A stretch of 5,300 nucleotides of DNA from Armatimonadetes bacterium UBA5829 (GTDB taxonomy: Bacteria; Armatimonadota; UBA5829): assembly GCA_002431715.1 (NCBI GenBank), contig DJHI01000206.1, positions 42,637-47,936 on the forward strand, given 5' to 3'. Shown here piece by piece: positions 1 through 4,998 of this stretch. The translations under genes and the position numbers were made by a program. The notes beneath the pieces are model-generated. The model did not search any database. It had not been told where the DNA came from and worked only from the letters and a program-made list of their open reading frames with translations. Each line of letters starts with the position of its first letter. The first letter of the stretch is position 1.

Positions 1-1119
1 GTTCCTGCCGTGGATCGTATCGCTGTTCATTCCGCATCTAAATGTCTTGCAAGCATCGCCATCGCAGCATATCACACGGCTGCCGCCGTTACTGTTCTTA
101 TCGAGCATCCATACGCCTCTAAATCCGCAGCCCAGCACCATAGCGTCATCGATCGGCTCCTTTATCGGTGCGTTTTTGTCTTTCTTTTCGTCGGGTTTCT
201 TAGGATGCAGGTGATAGCTCCGCTGCCAGGATATAAGAGGAAAATCGTCCCGCAGCGCATATGTCACAGTGGTTCTCAGGCCAATGCCCTCATCTATGAA
301 TCCATCCAGAACGAGCTTTGTAGAATGGTCCTCACGTATTGTTCCCGCACAGGAAAGGCCTGCATTATTCGGCTGCGGCCAGAATCCGTGGCTGCGTGAG
401 TGCCAGCCTTCCTGAAGACAATCGCAGTGACCTCCATGCAGCAGGTAATCCTGAATGAGGTTATCGGGCACTCGAAAGTGATCGCATCCGCGTCCATTCT
501 CAGTAAGCGATATTAAGGCTCCGGCTCTGACCGCCGCCGTGATATTTATCGAATACCAGTCGTTCTTGATGCGGTAGAGCTCGCCACCGGCAGGCAGAAT
601 TCTCTTACAGAACGGCTCTCCGAGAGGCAGTGCGCTCGAACAGACCTTCATCTTGTCACATGTTACTTCAAACTCCACCGGCAGCTTCGGCTCATTATCG
701 TAAAACCGGCCTGTCTCGACCTCCGCGTAGAAGGAATCTCCTTTTTTCTCCAGTTTTCCGGTTAACTGGCGGCCGTTCGCGCGAACCGTATAATCCGGTG
801 CTTTTTCATCTTTCCACCACTTAAGTTCGATATGGATAGACTTCGGCAATTCTCCATAGGCAACATCCGGCGACACAGTCAGAGGATAAAGCCATTTTTT
901 CGATTCCAAAGGAGTAAGAATAATACTGTCACCGGGATATCCGACCTCTCGCGGGTCACCGACAGTTCGTTCAATCAATAACGTCTGATCTTTCAGCCAT
1001 TCGGGAACTTCCGTGCGACGTGGCATTATGCACGCAGGTTTGAATTTAATTTCGAGATGGCCCGGTTCACTCTCGCTCTTTGCGGTAATGTCAACTATCT
1101 TGCCTAAAAGGGAATACAC
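1..1119 (-). CDS. Large protein of unknown function, N-terminal 373 codons (runs off left edge)
   Basis: I read this frame directly on the minus strand: it stays open for 373 codons from a GTG at 1119 to the window edge, which is strong evidence for a real gene. The start is chosen because GAGGAGG lies 5 nt upstream (1125-1131), an in-frame TAA lies at 1150-1152, and the first in-frame ATG comes only at codon 32. The protein begins MYSLLGKIVDITA. It has no signal peptide or membrane segment in the visible part, so it is probably cytoplasmic. The composition is beta-rich with many aromatic residues (W-W near 100, repeated W/Y/H). Residues 228-234 read HGGHCDC, and further cysteines fall at 351, 352, 357 and 362. 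A charged Lys/Asp/Glu stretch at about 304-326 looks like a surface loop. Residues 199-211 (AGALISLTENGRG) are vaguely like the opening strand of galactose-mutarotase-type beta-sandwiches, but this is a weak resemblance and I do not recognise the family. It is transcribed divergently from the nitroreductase gene. Confidence 0.82.
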   Translation of the reverse strand, partial: MYSLLGKIVDITAKSESEPGHLEIKFKPACIMPRRTEVPEWLKDQTLLIERTVGDPREVGYPGDSIILTPLESKKWLYPLTVSPDVAYGELPKSIHIELKWWKDEKAPDYTVRANGRQLTGKLEKKGDSFYAEVETGRFYDNEPKLPVEFEVTCDKMKVCSSALPLGEPFCKRILPAGGELYRIKNDWYSINITAAVRAGALISLTENGRGCDHFRVPDNLIQDYLLHGGHCDCLQEGWHSRSHGFWPQPNNAGLSCAGTIREDHSTKLVLDGFIDEGIGLRTTVTYALRDDFPLISWQRSYHLHPKKPDEKKDKNAPIKEPIDDAMVLGCGFRGVWMLDKNSNGGSRVICCDGDACKTFRCGMNSDTIHGRN

Positions 1120-1124
1120 GCTCG

Positions 1125-1131
1125 CCTCCTC
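1125..1131 (-). promoter_or_regulatory. Ribosome binding site that decides the GTG start at 1119
   Basis: On the minus strand GAGGAGG sits 5 nt before GTG. It is a near-complete anti-16S match, and no ATG or TTG in this frame is better placed. It is the main reason for beginning the leftward gene at a non-ATG codon. Confidence 0.75.
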
Positions 1132-1300
1132 AATGCTGAAATAGCCATATTACTATATAGTCTTCGACCGGGCATTTTGTTCGCCTTTTCTAATGTTTTT
1201 TATATTTTGGGGTAGATATGAAACGTTACAAGCAGCTCAGCTTTGGGTAGAAGCTATATACTGACAACTGATAAAAAACCATCAACCGACAACTTATTTT

Positions 1301-1307
1301 AGGGAGG
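1301..1307 (+). promoter_or_regulatory. Ribosome binding site of the nitroreductase gene
   Basis: AGGGAGG ends 5 nt before the ATG at 1313. An ATG at 1308 is out of frame and meets TGA after four codons. A second in-frame ATG at 1319 (codon 3) is also within reach, so the true N-terminus could be two residues shorter. Confidence 0.75.
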
Positions 1308-1312
1308 ATGAT

Positions 1313-1942
1313 ATGGAGATGAAAGACGTGATAGAGAAAAGGGCGAGTGTGAGGCATTTTGTGGACGAACCCGTGCCGGAGGAGCATTTACGCGAAATGA
1401 TCAGACTTGCGGGACTTGCACCGAGCGTAAACAACTCCCAACCCTGGAAATTCATAGCAATAACGAATCGTGCGCTTCTGGGTAATATGGCGGGAGCGGT
1501 TCGCACGGCTGTCGATAGCTGCCTGCCGACCTGCGGCGATGAGAATGAAAAGCATGCAAAGTCCCAGGTGGAGTGGTTTTCAACATTTTTCGAGAAAGCG
1601 CCTGCTGTTATTGCGATAGTCCAGTGCCCTTATGAGGCGATAGTAGATAAAGCGCTGAAGCACTCAGGTATGTCTCATAACGATATCAACAACCTGCGGG
1701 GGCATCCTGATATAGAGAGTCTGGGAGCGGCTATCGAACACATTTTACTGACGGCTGTCGATCTCGGCTATGGTGGATGCTGGCTCAGTGGCCCACTTAT
1801 CGCGCGTCCGGCTCTCGAAGAGCATCTTTCCATCAATGCTCCGTGGCGGCTTGCCGCGATGGTGGCGATTGGCAAACCTTCGCAGAGCGTAGAGCAGAAA
1901 GAGAAGAAGCCGTTGGAAGAGATACTTGAGATACGGGCTTGA
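1313..1942 (+). CDS. Nitroreductase-family FMN-dependent oxidoreductase
   Basis: A complete 209-residue protein, within the usual 170-220 aa of the family. It should be a soluble homodimer binding FMN and using NAD(P)H to reduce nitro, quinone or other electron-poor substrates; the physiological substrate cannot be read from sequence. Family marks seen: residues 4-16 (KDVIEKRASVRHF), where the Arg-Ala-Ser-x-Arg segment supplies FMN-phosphate contacts; residues 36-47 (APSVNNSQPWKF), the characteristic Pro-Ser-x-x-Asn-x-Gln-Pro-Trp turn near the flavin; and residues 138-160, with GAAIEHILLTAVDLGYGGCWL forming the helix and Gly-rich turn that pack on FMN, followed by a beta strand ending in AIGKP (185-189), another family hallmark. 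There is no ferredoxin domain or fusion. Cys70, Cys74 and Cys105 lie in the variable middle region, where family members differ most; I see no CxxC pair there. The gene stands alone on the plus strand, convergent with the pilin operon, and ends in TGA at 1940-1942. Family assignment is firm; subfamily is not. Confidence 0.93.
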   Translation: MEMKDVIEKRASVRHFVDEPVPEEHLREMIRLAGLAPSVNNSQPWKFIAITNRALLGNMAGAVRTAVDSCLPTCGDENEKHAKSQVEWFSTFFEKAPAVIAIVQCPYEAIVDKALKHSGMSHNDINNLRGHPDIESLGAAIEHILLTAVDLGYGGCWLSGPLIARPALEEHLSINAPWRLAAMVAIGKPSQSVEQKEKKPLEEILEIRA

Positions 1943-1990
1943 GTTTATTTCAATATAAAATCAATAATCCCGAATACTAAATTTTCAAAA

Positions 1991-2027
1991 TCCCCCGACC
2001 GGGGGGGCTGGGGTCCCGGCCGAGGGA
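1991..2027. repeat. Imperfect GC-rich inverted repeat (stem of module 1)
   Basis: The arm TCCCCCGACCGGG (1991-2003) matches the reverse complement of CCCGGCCGAGGGA (2015-2027) at 11 of 13 positions, with an 11-nt loop of mostly G. An alternative small hairpin CCCCC/GGGGG (1992-1996 with 2001-2005) competes with it. It is the first strong structure after the nitroreductase stop, 48 nt downstream. Confidence 0.6.
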
Positions 2028-2031
2028 TAAA

Positions 2032-2062
2032 TGAGTCCGGCACACAAGGTGTGCCGGACTCA
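2032..2062. terminator. Perfect 14-bp hairpin, candidate transcription end
   Basis: The arms TGAGTCCGGCACAC (2032-2045) and its exact reverse complement (2049-2062) enclose a 3-nt loop AAG. This is the most stable simple hairpin in the window. On the plus strand it is followed by AAGGGGAGGG with no T run, so it is not a classical intrinsic terminator for the nitroreductase gene. On the minus strand it is followed by TTTATCCC, a weak T tail. It may act as a transcript-end stabiliser or a repetitive extragenic palindrome. Confidence 0.45.
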
Positions 2063-2110
2063 AAGGGGAGGGTGCTGTAGTGCGTCCCTGCGGCAGCATC
2101 ACCTCCCCTT
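2063..2110. repeat. Interrupted inverted repeat with purine and pyrimidine arms
   Basis: AAGGGGAGG (2063-2071) pairs exactly with CCTCCCCTT (2102-2110). Inside it, TGCTG (2073-2077) pairs with CAGCA (2094-2098), leaving a small asymmetric bulge and a 16-nt loop. It abuts the preceding hairpin with no gap. Confidence 0.55.
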
Positions 2111-2113
2111 GTA

Positions 2114-2132
2114 CCCCTCCTATCCAGAGGGG
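2114..2132. repeat. Small hairpin CCCCTC/GAGGGG
   Basis: Perfect 6-bp arms at 2114-2119 and 2127-2132 enclose a 7-nt loop. It is minor alone, but it is part of the continuous chain of palindromes between the converging genes. Confidence 0.45.
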
Positions 2133-2153
2133 AAAGGTTTGGCGGCCAGATAA

Positions 2154-2220
2154 CCCGCGTTATTCACCACAATCGGATTTCGCTAACATGAAATCCGCGT
2201 CACATTACGAATAATGCGGG
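2154..2220. repeat. Compound nested inverted repeat (stem of module 2)
   Basis: The outer arms CCCGCGTTATTC (2154-2165) and GAATAATGCGGG (2209-2220) pair at all 12 positions if one G-T wobble is allowed. Enclosed is a perfect 8-bp hairpin, CGGATTTC (2174-2181) with GAAATCCG (2190-2197), with an 8-nt loop. The nested design looks like a folded RNA or a cruciform-forming element rather than chance. Confidence 0.6.
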
Positions 2221-2225
2221 ATAAA

Positions 2226-2247
2226 TGCGGAACTACCACGTTCCGCA
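2226..2247 (-). terminator. Hairpin just downstream of the pilin operon, weak intrinsic terminator candidate
   Basis: Perfect 8-bp arms TGCGGAAC (2226-2233) and GTTCCGCA (2240-2247) enclose a 6-nt loop. Read in the operon's direction it begins 14 nt after the stop codon of the PilX-like gene and is followed by TTTATCCC. The T run is short, so termination may be partial or aided by Rho and the further stems that follow. Confidence 0.45.
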
Positions 2248-2261
2248 CTCAGCATCCAGGG

Positions 2262-3920
2262 TTATTTAATTTCCTGCCAGCTCTCTACGGATAAACTGAC
2301 GATGTAAATTGGATCACTCCCAGGCATCCCATCGGGTAGATTATTTGCCAATTCAGGCACTTGATAAAGTCTAGGCACATTGCTCATCGAGAAGAAACTG
2401 GTGACCATTGTCCCCGCAACCTCATTTTGCTTGTTTGAGATAATCTGATGTTGAGCATACATAGCGATTGCCATATAAAGCTGTGCATCTCCACCACCTG
2501 TTGCAAGTTCAACTTTATCACCACAAACGAGTCCGAGAACATCACTAAGAGGGAAGTTGGTCTTCGGCAAAAGGTTGCAGTGCACAAATGCGCTTTGCGG
2601 ACTAACCAACGTTCCTTTGCCGGAGTAAGTTATCGTTCCTTTACTAGGGCCGAATGTAATGTCTCCGGTCACATAAACGATGCCTTTGATAGTCATATTG
2701 CCAGATGCATCGATAGTAATATTATTATTAGCATCACCTATAGTCTTAGCGACACCTTGGGTTATGGTAAGGTCGCCGCTGACGACATATCCCTTGTTCT
2801 GAAGGTAATCCAGATAGGTCGTATAGGTAGTGCCGTCTTTTGTATATTCTCCTCGGTCGATAATAGGCAGACTCACCACTCCATCTCCGAGGTCATAGCC
2901 ATGCTCGTATCCGTTATCTGAATATACACTTGAAGTTCCCGCATTACCGCCGAAACCGTCACTGACATATACGGAGTCCATTGTCTCTTTATTGGAGTCC
3001 CCGGTCAGATTTTGCTCACCGACGGTTGCGGAACCCGAAATATTTACTTTGCCATGCTTGACCCGGAGTTTTGCTTCCAGTGTATCAACCATATCACCAT
3101 CAAAGTATTCCTGAGTGAGTGTGGGCACTCGACTCTTTAAAGCGAGGGGCATGCAGGAATAATTATTACCTATATTTCCGGTGCCGCTTATCTCGCTGGC
3201 CATATCGGTGACCGTCAACGCCGGGTCTCTGGTACCGTTGCCGTTGTCATCGTAGAATGGTTCAAGACCGTCGCGATGTCCGTCTCCGTCAGTATCCGTA
3301 TATTCTTCACCTAAGTCATACTGTCCATTATGGTTGGAGTCCGTGTAAGTCTCTCCACTGTCCCAATGGCCGTCACCATCTAAATCCGTGTACTCTTCGC
3401 CATCACCCAGTAGGTGAACGGACCCACGAATGGCTACATTTCCATTTATACTCTTCCCCGCCTGGCCGACTCCGCCGAATATGGCATTGTTCCAGACACT
3501 GACATTCTCCTGATTATAACTAACAACTACTTTGACTTTTCTTGTTAATGAAGAACCGCCTTGGGTTACCGTCCCCGTGGAGGTTATTATTATCTTTCCC
3601 ACTGTAATACCGCTGCCGTCACGAGCCGTAACGGTATAGTTTCCGCCGCTTTCAAGAGGGCTACCGGGTGTATATGTTCCTCGCCAGGTGCCTCTCGCTT
3701 CACCATTTGGCCCACCTTCCATTATGAATGAGATGGCCTTGTCTATTCCGGCTTCAGCGCAAGAAAGAGCGCGTGCACGTATTACATCGTGCTTTGCCTG
3801 AAGCAGTGATGACGACGTCAGAGACAGGAAAGAAACCCCGATCACGGATACGATAGTCAGGGTAAAAACCCCGAATATCATTCCGCTTCCTTTATTCGAT
3901 TTTATGATTGACTTCAGCAT
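2262..3920 (-). CDS. PilX-like minor prepilin with EF-hand-type calcium-loop insert
   Basis: A 552-residue secreted, membrane-anchored pilus-assembly protein, last gene of the prepilin operon. Residues 1-13 form a short basic leader ending in Gly. About 14-37 are a hydrophobic helix, and 48-66 carry ARALSCAEAGIDKAISF, the AxxxAEAGxxxA pattern typical of PilX-N-terminal-type proteins. As in many PilX and GspK proteins, mature position 5 is not Glu (Val if cleaved after Gly13). After a beta-rich segment (about 90-170), residues 177-232 hold four tandem acidic loops, three matching the EF-hand spacing Asp-x-Asp/Asn-x-Asp/Asn-Gly with Glu at position 12. Residues 285-440 are Gly/Thr/Ser-rich with recurring short beta motifs (GDLTI, GNMTIKG, GDITF), suggesting a stacked beta-coil as in polymer-forming domains. 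The C-terminal third (445-552) is a mixed domain ending in SLSVESWQEIK. PilX of Pseudomonas and Neisseria is far smaller (under 200 aa), so this is a much enlarged relative. The start ATG has only a weak binding site (AGCGGA), 18 nt after the preceding stop, suggesting translational coupling. Expected role: pilus tip or assembly factor, possibly calcium-dependent (inferred). Confidence 0.85.
   Translation of the reverse strand: MLKSIIKSNKGSGMIFGVFTLTIVSVIGVSFLSLTSSSLLQAKHDVIRARALSCAEAGIDKAISFIMEGGPNGEARGTWRGTYTPGSPLESGGNYTVTARDGSGITVGKIIITSTGTVTQGGSSLTRKVKVVVSYNQENVSVWNNAIFGGVGQAGKSINGNVAIRGSVHLLGDGEEYTDLDGDGHWDSGETYTDSNHNGQYDLGEEYTDTDGDGHRDGLEPFYDDNGNGTRDPALTVTDMASEISGTGNIGNNYSCMPLALKSRVPTLTQEYFDGDMVDTLEAKLRVKHGKVNISGSATVGEQNLTGDSNKETMDSVYVSDGFGGNAGTSSVYSDNGYEHGYDLGDGVVSLPIIDRGEYTKDGTTYTTYLDYLQNKGYVVSGDLTITQGVAKTIGDANNNITIDASGNMTIKGIVYVTGDITFGPSKGTITYSGKGTLVSPQSAFVHCNLLPKTNFPLSDVLGLVCGDKVELATGGGDAQLYMAIAMYAQHQIISNKQNEVAGTMVTSFFSMSNVPRLYQVPELANNLPDGMPGSDPIYIVSLSVESWQEIK
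3225..3392 (-). repeat. Four tandem calcium-loop repeats encoded in the PilX-like gene
   Basis: Each unit of about 45 bp encodes 15-16 residues beginning with Tyr. The loops are DLDGDGHWDSGE (residues 179-190), DSNHNGQYDLGE (194-205), DTDGDGHRDGLE (209-220) and a degenerate DDNGNGTRD (224-232). The first three have Asp/Asn at 1, 3 and 5, Gly at 6, Asp at 9 and Glu at 12, exactly the EF-hand ligand spacing. The three-residue links between loops are too short for flanking helices, so the fold is likelier a stacked calcium array, as in dockerin-like or thrombospondin-type-3 repeats. The DNA repeats have diverged, so the duplication is not recent. Confidence 0.85.
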
Positions 3921-3938
3921 ATTTCCGCTCTGTCTTTC

Positions 3939-4463
3939 TTAGTCGCGATAGTTCCTGAGTCCAATAACACTCGTTATCTGTTTCGTATCAGTGCTTGTTC
4001 CGCACTGTTCCCGACTTGCTAGTGTAACTGTTATCCTGCCACCAGTGCTGCCGAATGTAGCAGAGGTGATGCCTTTTCCGATTATGCTTACACTTGATCC
4101 GCTGTCCCTGACCAGATTTCCATTTGAGACATAATATCTTTTCGTTATGGTGCTGCCGGTACTGGTATCATAAAATTTTTCACTTGATGTAGGATCGGTC
4201 ATTATACTCGGATATGTGACAGTCAGAACATCATTAGTGCTTGATGTGCTTGCAAGAGACCCGTCTCTAGCTTCCATACTGAGCTTTTGCATGGCAAGGG
4301 TTATATTATTTGCCGTATAATCCTTGGCCGTTCCCGATCCCCATCCGCGAGCCGAACCTATTAAAGTAAGTGTCAGCGCAGTGCCCACTACGGACAAAAG
4401 CGCTGTCGCAATCACAATCTCAATAAGAGTCATGCCCCGTCTACTGCGCAGGATGCATTTCAT
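3939..4463 (-). CDS. PilW-like type IV minor prepilin
   Basis: A 174-residue prepilin. The leader MKCILRSRRG is basic and ends in Gly10, followed by MTLIEIVIATALLSVVGTAL. This is the class III signal cut by the prepilin peptidase PilD, which also methylates residue 1; Glu15 is the canonical Glu at mature position 5. The helix covers about 11-34 and continues amphipathically to about 65 (LAMQKLSMEARDG), as in PilW and GspJ proteins. The rest is a Ser/Thr-rich beta domain, with a short YYVSNGNLVRDSG hairpin (110-122) and an ending, TKQITSVIGLRN, typical of minor pilins whose last strand closes the sheet. A single Cys154 in the mature domain means no intramolecular disulphide. ATG follows the TAA of the PilV-like gene with no gap, and a GGTGA binding site lies inside that gene's end, so the two are translationally coupled. 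Family is clear; PilW rather than GspJ is by context and order. Confidence 0.88.
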   Translation of the reverse strand: MKCILRSRRGMTLIEIVIATALLSVVGTALTLTLIGSARGWGSGTAKDYTANNITLAMQKLSMEARDGSLASTSSTNDVLTVTYPSIMTDPTSSEKFYDTSTGSTITKRYYVSNGNLVRDSGSSVSIIGKGITSATFGSTGGRITVTLASREQCGTSTDTKQITSVIGLRNYRD

Positions 4464-4907
4464 TTAGGTCACCGCCCTCGGCCTCTTGTCGGCAATAAGA
4501 GTGGTTATCTGAACCGATCTGGTCGTGTTCTGTTTACTGAGCCAGGTTACGGTAATCCGCACCCGCTTTACGTCCGTGGTTACATCGGTCATTTCAATGG
4601 TGCCGCTGCCTGAGCATAGCTGCGATGCGACGGCATCTCTTTCGGTGAATGAATAGCCATTACTGTTGTCTATGATTCCAGCCGATATAAGAAGCGGTTG
4701 AGTGAGAGACTCATAATGCATTGCTCGCAGCTGCTCTGCTTTTTGGGTTGCTATTGCAGTAGCGATTTTATATTCCTGAGCCTGGCGTGATGCGGAAAAC
4801 GCGGATGGAAATGCCGCGGCAAATATTATCCCGCTGATCGCCAGAAGTGCGACAGTGAGCATAAGATCTACCAGACCAACACCCCGCTTGTCTTTTATCA
4901 CAACCAT
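4464..4907 (-). CDS. PilV-like type IV minor prepilin with Asp at mature position 5
   Basis: A 147-residue prepilin, first gene of the three-gene cluster. The leader MVVIKDKRG is cut after Gly9, and the helix VGLVDLMLTVALLAISGIIFA runs from 10 to about 30. Mature position 5 is Asp14 rather than the usual Glu, a conservative swap that keeps the charge thought to pair with the N-terminal amine of a neighbouring subunit. Residues 43-66 (AQEYKIATAIATQKAEQLRAM) are the PilV/GspI-type helix in which subunits repeatedly carry A-x-x-x-A-x-x-x-A-E-x-L-R. The C-terminal strands KRVRITVTWLSKQNTTRSVQITTLI (114-138) match the closing sheet of PilV-type proteins. The start ATG has AGAGGT 6 nt upstream. The TAA stop at 4464-4466 touches the next gene's ATG. 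The gene order V-W-X is that of the minor pilin operons of Pseudomonas, but no FimU, PilE or PilY1 is visible here. Confidence 0.86.
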   Translation of the reverse strand: MVVIKDKRGVGLVDLMLTVALLAISGIIFAAAFPSAFSASRQAQEYKIATAIATQKAEQLRAMHYESLTQPLLISAGIIDNSNGYSFTERDAVASQLCSGSGTIEMTDVTTDVKRVRITVTWLSKQNTTRSVQITTLIADKRPRAVT

Positions 4908-4998
4908 GGCTTTACCTCTAACAATGATAATTACGCATATACATTGTTCCTCATTAGGGTGATAATCTGCCTGAGAAATTTACCGGGGAAATGGGTGA
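4908..4998 (-). promoter_or_regulatory. Gap before the pilin operon with an AT-rich dyad
   Basis: These 91 bases lie between the ttcA-like stop and the pilin start. AACAATG (4920-4926) and CATTGTT (4942-4948) form a perfect 7-bp inverted repeat around a 15-nt AT-rich centre, ending 12 nt before the ATG. Read leftwards, TTATCA (4960-4965) and TATATG (4935-4940) could be a weak -35/-10 pair with a 19-nt spacer; both match consensus at 4 of 6 bases. The dyad overlaps the -10, so it could be an operator or a leader hairpin. This is a suggestion, not a firm site. Confidence 0.3.

Larger units (their letters stand above)
1120..1312. promoter_or_regulatory. Divergent intergenic region expected to hold two outward promoters
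   Basis: This gap lies between two head-to-head genes, so promoters for both should be here. It is AT-rich compared with its neighbours. For the leftward gene, the minus strand carries TATAGT (1152-1157) as a possible -10, inside the perfect 10-bp palindrome ACTATATAGT (1152-1161). For the rightward gene, TATACT at 1257-1262 is a possible -10, 50 nt before the start codon. Neither has a convincing TTGACA-like -35 box at 16-18 nt, so these are suggestions only. The heptamer GACAACT occurs twice (1263-1269 and 1288-1294) just upstream of the nitroreductase ribosome binding site. No open frame of note lies in the gap. Confidence 0.35.
1943..2261. other. Convergent intergenic region dense in inverted repeats
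   Basis: These 319 bases separate the ends of two converging genes and hold no plausible coding frame. After an AT-rich first 45 bases the region becomes a chain of inverted repeats, at 1991-2027, 2032-2062, 2063-2110, 2114-2132, 2154-2220 (with 2174-2197 nested inside) and 2226-2247. The perfect 10-mer GGGATAAATG occurs at 2024-2033 and 2218-2227, each time between a longer imperfect stem on its left and a perfect hairpin on its right. This suggests two copies of one composite element, or a cluster of repetitive extragenic palindromes, also serving as a two-way transcription end. Confidence 0.7.

Noticed and set aside
10..399. Rightward open frame of about 129 codons over the left-edge gene
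   Set aside because: It is antisense to the 373-codon leftward frame, has no ribosome binding site and no family resemblance. The leftward frame has a strong start signal and protein-like composition.
1263..1294. Twice-occurring heptamer GACAACT as a short tandem repeat or operator
   Set aside because: Only two copies 25 bases apart with diverged flanks in an AT-rich stretch. That is compatible with chance, so it is noted but not claimed as a site.
1313..1942. Functional link of the nitroreductase to the pilin operon
   Set aside because: The gene is convergent and separated by 319 bases of hairpins; nothing in sequence suggests co-regulation.
1991..2247. CRISPR array or attachment site
   Set aside because: The repeats are inverted and differ in length and sequence. 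There is no regular repeat-spacer period and no integrase or cas gene in the window.
2448..2921. Rightward open frame of about 157 codons inside the PilX-like gene
   Set aside because: Opposite strand to a clear 552-codon gene, Cys/Ser/His-rich nonsense composition, no binding site. It is a shadow of the real gene.
3252..3264. GGTTCAAGACC resembles a tRNA T-loop
   Set aside because: It lies in the codons for the third and fourth calcium loops, and no acceptor or anticodon stem can be formed around it.
2262..3920. Autotransporter or adhesin rather than a pilin-type protein
   Set aside because: No Sec signal with AxA cleavage and no C-terminal barrel. The N-terminal helix with the AEAG motif and the operon position fit PilX-type proteins.
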